This document shows positions 30,051-37,789 of a stretch of DNA of 37,789 nucleotides, in pieces. The notes beneath the pieces were generated by a model. That model was not told where the DNA came from, searched no databases, and saw nothing but the letters and a program-made list of their open reading frames with translations. This DNA comes from CAZWVA01 sp964636885 (GTDB lineage Bacteria > Desulfobacterota_D > UBA1144 > Nemesobacterales > CSP1-2): the NCBI GenBank assembly GCA_964636885.1, contig CAZWVA010000019.1, positions 1-37,789 on the forward strand, read 5' to 3'. Position 1 is the first letter of the stretch. The number at the start of each line of letters is the position of its first letter. Made by a program: the position numbers and the translations under genes.

Positions 30051-31343
30051 ATGTCAATCAATATAGTGGTACCTCAGCTAGGAGAATCAGTCGTTGAAGC
30101 TACAGTGTTAAGGTGGCTAAAAAAGGAAGGCGAAAGAGTTTCGGTGGGCGAGGCACTGGTAGAACTCGAGACGGAGAAGGCCAACTTCGAAGTAGCGGCC
30201 GAGCAATCGGGGATACTCATAAGGATAGACAGGAAAGAGGGAGAGGACGTGAAGGTCGGGGAGACACTCGGTGTAATTGGAGACGTAAGAGAAGCACCTG
30301 AAAAAACACCGACTAAGCCGAAGGAAGAGCCCCGAAAAGAAGCCGAGATAACCGCACTGGAAGAGACCGAGGAGATCACCTCGGCCCCCAAGGTAACCCC
30401 AGTGGCAAGGCGTCTGGCCGAGGAATACGGAGTCGATCTTTCAAGGGTTCAAGCAACCGGTCCGAGCAACCGTGTAACTAAGGAAGACGTGGAGAGTTAC
30501 CTCGAAAGTCAAAAAACGGAGAAAGAAACGATGGAGAAGGAGATCTCCAACGTAACACCACTTCGAAAGGAAACAATTGAAAAAGGCGTCGAGGAGAAGA
30601 AGGGCGTCCCGGAAGCACCGATTCCATTTGTCGTCGATCGTTCGATGAGGGAAGAACGGATTAAGATGTCCCGACGCCGTCGAACCATAGCCCGCCGCAT
30701 GGTAGAGGCGCAGAGAACAGCGGCCATACTCACTACCTTTAACGAGATAGACATGAGTGCCGTCATGGAACTCCGCAGACGCCGTAAGGATTCATTTAAA
30801 GCGCGATACGGCGTTGGTCTCGGAATAAACTCGTTCTTCGTAAAGGCCACGATCGGCGCGCTAAAGGACTTTCCCCTGCTAAACGCCGAGATACAGGATG
30901 ACTATATAATCCTAAAACACTACTATGACATAGGTGTGGCGATAGGTGCCTCGGAGGGTTTGGTGGTGCCTGTGCTCCGCGATGCCGATAGGATGAGCTT
31001 TGCCCAGATAGAAAAGGCCATTAAAGGGTTCGTGGAGAAGGCGGAAAACGGCACGCTTTCTCTCGAAGATCTTGTTGGGGGCACATTCACAATAACAAAC
31101 GGTGGAGTATTTGGCTCCCTTATGAGCACCCCTATACTCAATCCCCCTCAGGTTGGAATCCTCGGTCTACATAAGATCGAAGAAAGGCCAGTTGTGGTTA
31201 ATGGCGAGATAGTGATACGCCCCATGATGTACGTGGCACTAAGCTACGACCACCGCATCGTTGACGGTCGTGAGGCGGTTCAGTTCCTCGTACGTGTCAA
31301 GGAACTCATAGAAGACCCCGAATCCCTTCTCCTAGAGGGCTGA
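30051..31343 (+). CDS. sucB: Dihydrolipoyl succinyltransferase E2
   Basis: 430 aa. One lipoyl domain (1-78) with the lipoylated lysine K43 in ELETEKANFEV, a charged linker, a peripheral-subunit-binding domain (about 114-150, TPVARRLAEEYGVDLSRVQ), a second linker, and the acyltransferase core (about 205-430). The active site is SYDHRIVDGREAV with H401 and D405. Position after sucA identifies it as the succinyl-transferring E2. It needs lipoate attachment and a dihydrolipoyl dehydrogenase encoded elsewhere. ATG is 16 bases past the sucA stop. A short CGCTT/AAGCG hairpin lies just after the stop. Confidence 0.95.
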   Translation: MSINIVVPQLGESVVEATVLRWLKKEGERVSVGEALVELETEKANFEVAAEQSGILIRIDRKEGEDVKVGETLGVIGDVREAPEKTPTKPKEEPRKEAEITALEETEEITSAPKVTPVARRLAEEYGVDLSRVQATGPSNRVTKEDVESYLESQKTEKETMEKEISNVTPLRKETIEKGVEEKKGVPEAPIPFVVDRSMREERIKMSRRRRTIARRMVEAQRTAAILTTFNEIDMSAVMELRRRRKDSFKARYGVGLGINSFFVKATIGALKDFPLLNAEIQDDYIILKHYYDIGVAIGASEGLVVPVLRDADRMSFAQIEKAIKGFVEKAENGTLSLEDLVGGTFTITNGGVFGSLMSTPILNPPQVGILGLHKIEERPVVVNGEIVIRPMMYVALSYDHRIVDGREAVQFLVRVKELIEDPESLLLEG

Positions 31344-31459
31344 CGCTTTTTAAGCGACCATACATATACCAGAGGGGATTGCATTTACATAATGGGATTC
31401 AAGGCGACTCTAGAAAAGAGACCCGATCTTTTCCTTGTCGGGGAAAGTACCGGTTTTAG

Positions 31460-32317
31460 CTATACACCCTCTCTAGCCATCCTCTCCAGTCTCTCTATCC
31501 TCTCTTCAACTGGGGGATGGGTACTAAATAGTCCGGCCAAGCCGCCTCGGAGTGGATTCATTATAAAGAGATGGGCCGTTCCCGGGCTCGCATCGAGCGG
31601 GATTCTCTGGGCACCGTAGCTTATCTTCTTAAGTGCGCTTGCAAGATCAAGCGGCCTTCTCGTCAAACGGGCCCCGGTTTCGTCGGCCTTATATTCCCTT
31701 GCACGTGATATGGCGAGTTGAATGATGAGGGCGATTATGGGGGCCAACACTATCATAATGAGGGAACCTATCACCCCTCCATGCCCCTCATCATCGCTAT
31801 TTCTTCCAAACCCTCCAAAGAGAAACGCCCACTGGGCCATATTGGCTATATAGCTTATCGCACCCGCAAGCGTAGCCGCTACGGTACTTATGAGTATATC
31901 CCTGTTTGCAATGTGTCCGATCTCATGGGCTATTACACCCTCGAGCTCACCGGGCTCAAGGAGTTTAAGGATACCCTCCGTCACGGCGACGGCCGCATTC
32001 TGGGGATTCCTTCCAGTGGCAAACGCATTTGGAGCCTGGGTTGGGATTATATAGAGCCGAGGCATTGGGATACCGGCCTGGGTGGCCACGTTTCTTACCA
32101 TGTTATAGAGCCTCGGGGCTTCTTCTGGTGTCACTTCCCTTGCATGGTACATGGCGAGCACGATCTTATCGGAGAACCAGTAGGACATAAAATTCATTAT
32201 AAGCGCAATGACAAGGGCTATCGTCATACCCGTAGTCCCGCCTAGCAAGCGCCCAATATATATGAAAACCAGGGTTAAAACACCCAATAAAAAAGCCGTC
32301 TTTAAAGTACCTGACAT
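31460..32317 (-). CDS. htpX: Membrane zinc protease HtpX (M48)
   Basis: 285 aa. Zinc motif H131-E-x-x-H135 (VIAHEIGHIANRD) with the third ligand E208 in SRAREYKADE. Two N-terminal membrane helices (about 7-22, 30-48) and two more around 142-160 and 181-203 match the family topology; the active site faces the cytoplasm. It degrades misfolded membrane proteins together with FtsH, and is often heat or envelope-stress induced. It starts at ATG, with AAAGG close by and GGGAGG further upstream. Confidence 0.94.
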   Translation of the reverse strand: MSGTLKTAFLLGVLTLVFIYIGRLLGGTTGMTIALVIALIMNFMSYWFSDKIVLAMYHAREVTPEEAPRLYNMVRNVATQAGIPMPRLYIIPTQAPNAFATGRNPQNAAVAVTEGILKLLEPGELEGVIAHEIGHIANRDILISTVAATLAGAISYIANMAQWAFLFGGFGRNSDDEGHGGVIGSLIMIVLAPIIALIIQLAISRAREYKADETGARLTRRPLDLASALKKISYGAQRIPLDASPGTAHLFIMNPLRGGLAGLFSTHPPVEERIERLERMAREGV

Positions 32318-32358
32318 ACCTTTTATGCCTCCCGATCTATTAAAAAACTCCAGTTAAT

Positions 32359-32386
32359 AATTTAACCACTGTATCTCAAGTGTCAA
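32359..32386 (-). promoter_or_regulatory. htpX promoter
   Basis: On the minus strand a perfect TTGACA (32386-32381), 16 bases, TAAATT (32364-32359), about 40 bases before the htpX ATG. It starts 17 bases after the recG stop. Confidence 0.5.
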
Positions 32387-32402
32387 CCTCCCGACTCTAT
32401 AC

Positions 32403-34880
32403 TTAAGAAACAGCGGCAAGATCGAGCCTCTCTCCCCATCTCTTTAGAACCTCGTTAAGTAGAGCCGGATACTTTGTAAGCGTGGGATCCTCCCTTACGA
32501 TCCTGAATGCCTCCTCCCTGGCCTCGACGAGAATCCTCGAATCCCGAATCAGGTTTGCAAACTTGAACTCTGGAAGCCCGGACTGCTTTGTTCCTAGAAA
32601 GTCTCCCGGCCCTCGAATCATAAGGTCAGCTTCGGCTATTTTAAAACCGTCGGATGTCCTTTCCAGAATGGAAAGCCTCCTCTGAGCGTCCTCCGTTCTC
32701 TTTGAACCCGACATAAGTATACACAGGGACTCGTGTTCCCCTCTTCCGATCCTCCCCCTAAGCTGGTGAAGCTGAGACAGCCCGAACCTCTCTGCGTTCT
32801 CTACGACCATAACGGTTGCATTTGGAATATCCACTCCGACCTCTATGACCGTTGTTGAGACGAGTATGTCTATATCGTGTGAGGCGAACCTCCTCATGAT
32901 CTCGTCCTTTTCCTCCGTTTTCATCCTTCCGTGGAGGAGGCCAACCCGGAACTCCGGAAACACCTCGTTTTGCAGTTCCTCGGCCATTTGAGTCGCGTAT
33001 TTCAGGTCTTTAAAGTCGGGGCTTTCAGATTCCTCTATCAAGGGGTAAACGACATAGGCCTGCCTTCCCTTCCTGATCTCCCTTCGGACGATGTCATAAA
33101 CCCTGGTACGCGCACCCTTTTCCTCGTAGAAGACGAGCGTCTTTATTTCCTTCCTATTAGGGGGCATCTCATCTAGGATGGAAACATCGAGGTCACCATA
33201 CACGGTCATGGCAAGGGTTCTGGGAATCGGGGTTGCTGTCATAACGAGTACGTCCGGGTTTTTACCCTTATTCCTTAGCCCTGCCCTCTGTATAACGCCG
33301 AATCTGTGTTGCTCGTCAATCACGACAAAGCCCAGGTTGTTGAACTCCACCCTCTCCTCAAGTAGGGCATGCGTACCAATGGCGATCTGTGCCTCTCCAG
33401 ACCTTATCGCCTCGTAGTAGGTATCCCTCTCCCTCCTACTCAAACCGCCTTTTAAGAGCACGACCCGAAGCCCCATCCCCCTCACGTATCTAAGAACGGA
33501 CCTAAGATGCTGCTCGGCAAGGATCTCTGTAGGAGCCATAAGGGCCGTCTGGTATCCGCACTCAACCGCTTTTAGCATGGACAGAAGTGCCACGATCGTT
33601 TTTCCGCTTCCCACATCTCCCTGAAGAAGCCTGTTCATAGGGCTTTCGCTCCTCATATCACCCTCTATCTCTGAGAGAACCCTCTTCTGAGAGGGGGTAA
33701 GGGTAAAGGGCAGTGTGCTAAGAAGCCTCTCAGTGAGTTTCCCCGTCGGATGAAAGGAGATACCGGGCATATTGGAGATGTCCCTCTTCTTAAGGGCAAG
33801 GCCGAGCTCCATTAGTAAAAACTCATAGAATGAGAGCGTTCTATGAGGGATAGAACCGTAGACCGAAGCCCTGTCCGTGAGGTCAACGACACGGTCCGAA
33901 TCGGAGGGAAAGTGAACCCTGGATAGAGCCTCGCCTAGACCGATCATCCTCCTTCTCTGTTTTATACCATCGGGGATGCAATCGGGAACAAGAGGAGAGT
34001 AGACATCGGTAATGGTTTTCATTATCTTTCTAATGCGCCTCTGCTTTATCCCTTCCGTTAATGGGTATATGGGAACGATACGGTTCAGGTTTAGAAGGTC
34101 CTTTTCAGGCTTCTCCTCCCCATCGATTACCTCGACGTCCTCGGGTTTTGGATGTATTATCTGTAGGGAGTCATTGTATCCGAGCCTTACCTCACCGCTC
34201 AGTATCACCGTTGCCCCCTTCTTATAAGTGGCCCTTAGGTACCTCTCGTTAAACTGAAACCATACGAGGGTCAAGGTGCCCGTCCCGTCTGATAAGACTA
34301 CCTGAAAGAGCTCCCTCGTCTTTGTCCTCACCCTTCCCGAAAGGATCACATTCCCCATAACGGTTTCACGGGTATCCGGTTTTAATTCGGATATTCTCTT
34401 TATATTCCTTCTATCCTCGTATCTTCTAGGGGAGTAGTAAAGGGCATCCTCTACGCTTCTTATTCCCTTCTTAGCGAGGATCTCTGCGATCTTTGGGCCG
34501 ACACCCTTTACGTACTGGATGGGGACATGGGAAAGGTCCTTACCCTGAGAACCAGTCCCCGTGTCCCTTCGACTTAGAGGGGTCATGGGTTTAGATGTTT
34601 GACCGAAGCCCTTGAGTTTTGCTATGGCGTTTAAGGAATCCACTATTAACCCCTTCTTACCGTCTAGTTGCAACTCGTTATACCTAGCAAAAGACTCCCT
34701 TAGAGATCTAATAGCGGTTATTTGGTCTGGAGGTATACTGAGGGAAAGTGCCTTAAGTGTGAGATCGTCTACCAATTGGCCTAGGTCCTTCACCTTATGT
34801 ATATTCTGGAACCCTCCTCTAGAGGCGAATCTAAGAGGCCTTTCAAGCGCTTCCAGTATATGGAGAAGCTCCCCCGTCAT
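32403..34880 (-). CDS. recG: ATP-dependent DNA helicase RecG
   Basis: 825 aa. The usual RecG start (PIQYVKGVGPKIAEILAKKGI) comes only at residue 120. A predicted helical extension of about 115 aa precedes it, as in Thermotoga and some Deltaproteobacteria; E. coli RecG is 693 aa. Then follow the OB-fold wedge domain, helicase motifs I (GDVGSGKT, 421-428) and II (DEQH, 522-525), motif III (MTATPIPRTL), motif VI (QLRGRIGRG) and the TRG hook region. RecG regresses stalled forks and branch-migrates Holliday junctions. The ATG has no Shine-Dalgarno; a direct repeat (ACCAGTAAAA, twice) sits directly upstream. Confidence 0.95.
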   Translation of the reverse strand: MTGELLHILEALERPLRFASRGGFQNIHKVKDLGQLVDDLTLKALSLSIPPDQITAIRSLRESFARYNELQLDGKKGLIVDSLNAIAKLKGFGQTSKPMTPLSRRDTGTGSQGKDLSHVPIQYVKGVGPKIAEILAKKGIRSVEDALYYSPRRYEDRRNIKRISELKPDTRETVMGNVILSGRVRTKTRELFQVVLSDGTGTLTLVWFQFNERYLRATYKKGATVILSGEVRLGYNDSLQIIHPKPEDVEVIDGEEKPEKDLLNLNRIVPIYPLTEGIKQRRIRKIMKTITDVYSPLVPDCIPDGIKQRRRMIGLGEALSRVHFPSDSDRVVDLTDRASVYGSIPHRTLSFYEFLLMELGLALKKRDISNMPGISFHPTGKLTERLLSTLPFTLTPSQKRVLSEIEGDMRSESPMNRLLQGDVGSGKTIVALLSMLKAVECGYQTALMAPTEILAEQHLRSVLRYVRGMGLRVVLLKGGLSRRERDTYYEAIRSGEAQIAIGTHALLEERVEFNNLGFVVIDEQHRFGVIQRAGLRNKGKNPDVLVMTATPIPRTLAMTVYGDLDVSILDEMPPNRKEIKTLVFYEEKGARTRVYDIVRREIRKGRQAYVVYPLIEESESPDFKDLKYATQMAEELQNEVFPEFRVGLLHGRMKTEEKDEIMRRFASHDIDILVSTTVIEVGVDIPNATVMVVENAERFGLSQLHQLRGRIGRGEHESLCILMSGSKRTEDAQRRLSILERTSDGFKIAEADLMIRGPGDFLGTKQSGLPEFKFANLIRDSRILVEAREEAFRIVREDPTLTKYPALLNEVLKRWGERLDLAAVS

Positions 34881-34978
34881 TGGTAATGATTTTACTGGTT
34901 TTTTTACTGGTATTTCAAGTCACTCAGAACCAAATCGAAGGTAACCCCTTATGAGATGGATTTCTCAGAATCGTCTTG

Positions 34979-35006
34979 GATAAAGAAAACCGTAGAGCCA
35001 CGGTTT
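34979..35006 (-). terminator. topA terminator
   Basis: AAACCGT (34987-34993) and ACGGTTT (35000-35006) form a perfect 7-bp stem with a six-base loop. On the minus strand TTTTCTTTA is part of and follows the stem. It sits about 20 bases past the topA stop. Confidence 0.65.
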
Positions 35007-35024
35007 CGAATCGTTTCCCTGAGG

Positions 35025-37178
35025 TCATCTGGAACCAACCTTCTTGAGTCTCGCCTTATCCTCCTTGAGACCCTCTTTATGTCCCCCGGACTTCTTAAAG
35101 GATTTTCTCTTGAGATCCTTCTTCTCCTCCGCTTCCCCCTCTTTTGATTTCTTCAACTCGCTCTCGATATCCTTCATACTTTTTATGTTCTTACATTCTG
35201 GATAACCGGTGCAACCCAGAAACCTCCCGTACCTGCTCCTTCTTACGGCCATAGGCCTTCCGCAGAGGTCACAGGGCACATCGTATCTAATCTCCAACTC
35301 CTTTCTCTCTATGACCTTTATCTCCCCGTTGCTACCGTATTCGAATTGCTTTGGATACCTAGAGCACGAGAGAAACTCGCCCCTCTTTCCCCATTTTATG
35401 ATCATAGGTGCGCCGCACTCTTGACACTCAATATCGGTAGGCATCCCCTCACGTCTGAGACTCCTCATCGAAATCTCGGCCTTATCCAGCCTCTTGGAAA
35501 ACTCCTTGTAAAAGGCACTTAGTAGATCAACCCAGTTCACATTTCCCTCCTCCACCTGATCCAGCCTCTCCTCCATATCCGCCGTAAATTGAACGTCCAT
35601 TACCTCAGGAAAGCTATCCACGAGAAGATCGGTCACCGATCTTCCAAGAAGCGTGGGTTTTAACCTGTTTTTGTCCTTAATCACATAATCCCTTTCCTGT
35701 ATCGTGGAGAGTATGGTTGCATAGGTTGAGGGTCTCCCTATCCCCCTCTCCTCGAGCTCCCTTACTAGAGAACTCTCAGTAAATCTGGGAGGAGGTTGGG
35801 TGAAGTGCTGCTTTCCCTGAAGTGCAAGGAGGCTTAGTTCCTCCCCCTCGCTTAAATCGGGGAGCTTTTTCTCTTCCTCTTTATCCTTCGCTTCTTCCTC
35901 TTCTTCCTTTCCCTCCATGTATATAACGGTGAATCCGGGGAACTTAACCACAGAGCCAGTGGCCCGGAATACACCCCTTCCGGCCTCGATCTCGACTGTC
36001 GTCTGGTCATAGAGGGCAGGGGTCATTTGGGAGGATACGAATCTCTGCCAGATGAGCCTATAAAGCTCTAGTTCGTCCTCTGATAAGAACGGTTTTACCA
36101 GATCCGGCGTCTTCATAATTGACGTGGGTCTTATGGCCTCGTGTGCATCCTGAGCGGATTTTTTGACCTTAAATACATTGGGGACTTCCGGAAGAAAATC
36201 GGCTCCGTAGGTTTCCTTGATGTAAGCTCTCGCCTCTCCGATCGCGTGTTCCGATACCCTAACGGAGTCGGTTCTCATATAGGTGATAAGCCCCGTCGGT
36301 CCCTCGTCTCCCAGCTCCACTCCTTCATAGAGCTTCTGGGCGATAGACATGGTTTTTTTCACCGGGAACTTAAGCTTCCTTGATGCCTCCTGCTGGAGGG
36401 TACTCGTGATGAATGGGGGCGGGGCGGTTCTCGTCCTTTCCTTCCTCTCAACCGAGAGTACGACGTATCTCTCGTTTTTTAGAGCATCTACTATGCTCCG
36501 GGCCTCCTCCTCGTTCTTTATCTCGACCCTTTCACCGCTGTACCTTGCAAGGGTTGCAACAAAGGGGGTGGCTTCGTCAAGAAGCTGTCTTAGCTCTGCC
36601 TCAATAGTCCAGTACTCTTCAGGTTTAAAGTTCTCAATCTCCCTCTCCCTCTCAACGATGAGTCTAAGAGCCACACTCTGCACCCTTCCCGCACTTAGGC
36701 CACTTCTTACCTTCTTCCAGAGTATCGGACTCACCTGATAGCCTACAAGACGGTCTAGTATCCGTCTTGCCTGCTGGGCTTCAAATCTCTCTTTACTGAG
36801 TTTTGTGGGATTTCTTATAGCCTCAAGAACGGCCTTTTCCGTGATCTCCTGTATGAGTACCCTAAACGCCTTATCCTTTATCTTTAATCTATTCACTATA
36901 TGCCAAGCTATTGCCTCCCCTTCCCTGTCCGGGTCAGAAGCAAGATATACTTTCTCTGCCTTTTTTGCGGCCTTTTCAAGCTGATCGAGAAACCTCTTCT
37001 TATCCTTTATCACAACATAATGGGGTTTAAAATCCTTCTCGATGTCCACACCTAGCCTATTACTCGGAAGATCAACGAGGTGCCCAGACGACGCCTCGAC
37101 ATTAAAATCCTTCCCAAGGTACTTTTTTATCGTCTTAGCCTTAGCAGGAGACTCAACTATAACGAGAGACTTAGCCAT
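35025..37178 (-). CDS. topA: DNA topoisomerase I
   Basis: 717 aa, type IA. The Toprim domain has E9 (VESPAKAKTIKKYLG) and the SDPDREGE triad (D82, D84, E86). The active-site tyrosine is Y300 in GLITYMRTDS, and SAGRVQSVALRL (162-173) is the usual core motif. Two C-terminal zinc-ribbon repeats follow. The second is complete (CDLCGRPM ... GCTGYPEC); the first has only three cysteines (CQECGAPM ... SCSRYPKQ), the fourth position being occupied by lysine/glutamine. The tail is Lys-rich. It relaxes negative supercoils. ATG follows GGAGG and it has its own promoter. Confidence 0.96.
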   Translation of the reverse strand: MAKSLVIVESPAKAKTIKKYLGKDFNVEASSGHLVDLPSNRLGVDIEKDFKPHYVVIKDKKRFLDQLEKAAKKAEKVYLASDPDREGEAIAWHIVNRLKIKDKAFRVLIQEITEKAVLEAIRNPTKLSKERFEAQQARRILDRLVGYQVSPILWKKVRSGLSAGRVQSVALRLIVEREREIENFKPEEYWTIEAELRQLLDEATPFVATLARYSGERVEIKNEEEARSIVDALKNERYVVLSVERKERTRTAPPPFITSTLQQEASRKLKFPVKKTMSIAQKLYEGVELGDEGPTGLITYMRTDSVRVSEHAIGEARAYIKETYGADFLPEVPNVFKVKKSAQDAHEAIRPTSIMKTPDLVKPFLSEDELELYRLIWQRFVSSQMTPALYDQTTVEIEAGRGVFRATGSVVKFPGFTVIYMEGKEEEEEAKDKEEEKKLPDLSEGEELSLLALQGKQHFTQPPPRFTESSLVRELEERGIGRPSTYATILSTIQERDYVIKDKNRLKPTLLGRSVTDLLVDSFPEVMDVQFTADMEERLDQVEEGNVNWVDLLSAFYKEFSKRLDKAEISMRSLRREGMPTDIECQECGAPMIIKWGKRGEFLSCSRYPKQFEYGSNGEIKVIERKELEIRYDVPCDLCGRPMAVRRSRYGRFLGCTGYPECKNIKSMKDIESELKKSKEGEAEEKKDLKRKSFKKSGGHKEGLKEDKARLKKVGSR

Positions 37179-37735
37179 TTAACCTCCTCTGTTCCACTCC
37201 GGGGTATACATTAAGCGTAAGATTAAGGACATTAAACGCCCTTTTCAATAGGTGTGACTATCATTTTACCTGAAATCGGAGTCAGTCAACCCCTAAAGGG
37301 AGTCGTTTTTTGAACTCTACCCATGAGAGACTGGTACTGGATGTAATACGAGAAAAAAACAGGCCTTTTTTACTAGTACTTTTGGGTTAGCATCTTTTTC
37401 ATACTCACAAGCCGCTGGGATTTCTTGATAAGATACAATAAAGGCTATAAAGTAGGGTATATTCTTCTACTTTTGCCTTTTCTGTCCTCATATGACAAAT
37501 TACGAAAGGATTTATCTCACAAATTGTCAAAAAATACTATACATGATAACGTTTGGACAGGCAATCGGTATATCTAAAACTGATGCTAACTACCCACTAA
37601 CACAGATAAATTTTAAAATGGAGGGGAAACCAGTCATAATCCGTACGCGAAGGAATCCCTGGCATGATAATTGCCTTTTAGATTTTACTATTAGAAAGAA
37701 TCTGCCACGATTTTTAAGCTAAAGGATTAAAACAC
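37179..37735. other. Intergenic region upstream of topA and the last gene
   Basis: About 560 AT-rich bases. It holds the topA promoter and a weak plus-strand promoter candidate (TTGATA 37425-37430, 15 bases, TATAAA 37446-37451). A 76-codon plus frame at 37492-37722 lacks a ribosome binding site and homology that I recognise, so I do not call it. Confidence 0.5.
37220..37248 (-). promoter_or_regulatory. topA promoter
   Basis: On the minus strand TTGAAA (37248-37243), 17 bases, TAATCT (37225-37220), about 42 bases before the topA ATG. Confidence 0.4.
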
Positions 37736-37789
37736 ATGAACCCAGATGAGATTAGAGTGGTGATTGCCTCAAGCTCAAACCTCTTCCTA
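37736..37789 (+). CDS. Response-regulator-like protein, first 18 codons
   Basis: ATG at 37736, nine bases after AAAGGA, begins MNPDEIRVVIASSSNLFL and runs off the window. The I-R-V-V-I-A-x-x-x-x-L-F pattern is the beta-1/alpha-1 start of a receiver domain of LuxR-type response regulators (usual form IRVVIADDHPLFREGL). If so, the conserved acidic pair is replaced by serines here. Only 18 residues are visible, so the family call is tentative. Confidence 0.45.
   Translation, partial: MNPDEIRVVIASSSNLFL

Noticed and set aside
31718..32245. 175-codon frame antisense to htpX
   Set aside because: Covers the conserved HEXXH-encoding part of htpX on the other strand; no ribosome binding site or family.
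37492..37722. 76-codon plus-strand ORF before the last gene
   Set aside because: No Shine-Dalgarno, no recognisable domain, AT-rich composition typical of intergenic DNA. It could be a lineage-specific gene but I cannot support it.
1..37789. CRISPR array, insertion sequence or integron
   Set aside because: No regularly spaced repeats, transposase, integrase or terminal inverted repeats seen anywhere in the window; the only regular repeats are inside protein-coding genes.

Overview
The window is a gene-dense piece of a bacterial chromosome. It reads as Gram-negative: there is a lipobox protein, a Tat-exported sulfatase, a secreted protein with YadA-head-like repeats, and a YqjD/YqjE-like inner-membrane pair. 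Metabolism looks aerobic or at least O2-exposed, with a 2-oxoglutarate dehydrogenase E1/E2 pair and a PerR-type peroxide regulator facing a Dps-like ferritin. Most genes prefer AGG/AGA for arginine and ATA for isoleucine, as is common in thermophiles and several deep-branching lineages. The long HflX and RecG forms resemble Deltaproteobacteria/Desulfobacterota-like proteins. I cannot name a taxon from sequence alone.

Layout. 1-502: start of a secreted NHL-repeat protein (minus, partial, one 24-base N run). 731-2329: perR facing dpsL plus a 2Fe-2S ferredoxin. 2338-3620: a YqjE/YqjD-like membrane pair and a small lipoprotein. 3621-4740: sparse region with a small membrane ORF, tRNA-Pro(CGG) and a candidate anti-Shine-Dalgarno sRNA. 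4741-6228: a metallo-beta-lactamase-fold hydrolase and an exported acetoacetate-decarboxylase-fold protein. 6432-9058: hflX (no canonical start codon) and a double-hotdog MaoC hydratase. 9547-14917: clpB, a small membrane ORF, pyrF and proS. 15104-17631: a DUF411 copper-type protein, ispG and era. 17890-18164: fused remnants of a GABA aminotransferase and an aldehyde dehydrogenase. 18367-22495: aspS, a Tat sulfatase and a repeat-rich secreted protein. 22652-27046: a GldA/GldF/GldG-like ABC operon ending in a DUF4340 protein. 27233-31343: sucA-sucB. 31460-37178: htpX, recG, topA. 37736-end: the first 18 codons of a possible response-regulator-like protein.

The genes fall into housekeeping (translation, DNA topology and repair, proteostasis, isoprenoid and pyrimidine synthesis), oxidative-stress iron handling (perR/dpsL/fdx), central carbon metabolism (sucAB) and envelope functions. 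The observations most worth following are the promoter-to-terminator sRNA candidate whose linker copies the 16S rRNA 3' tail, the AUA-like start of hflX, the perR-dpsL-ferredoxin module with a candidate operator, and the composite catabolic remnant upstream of aspS.
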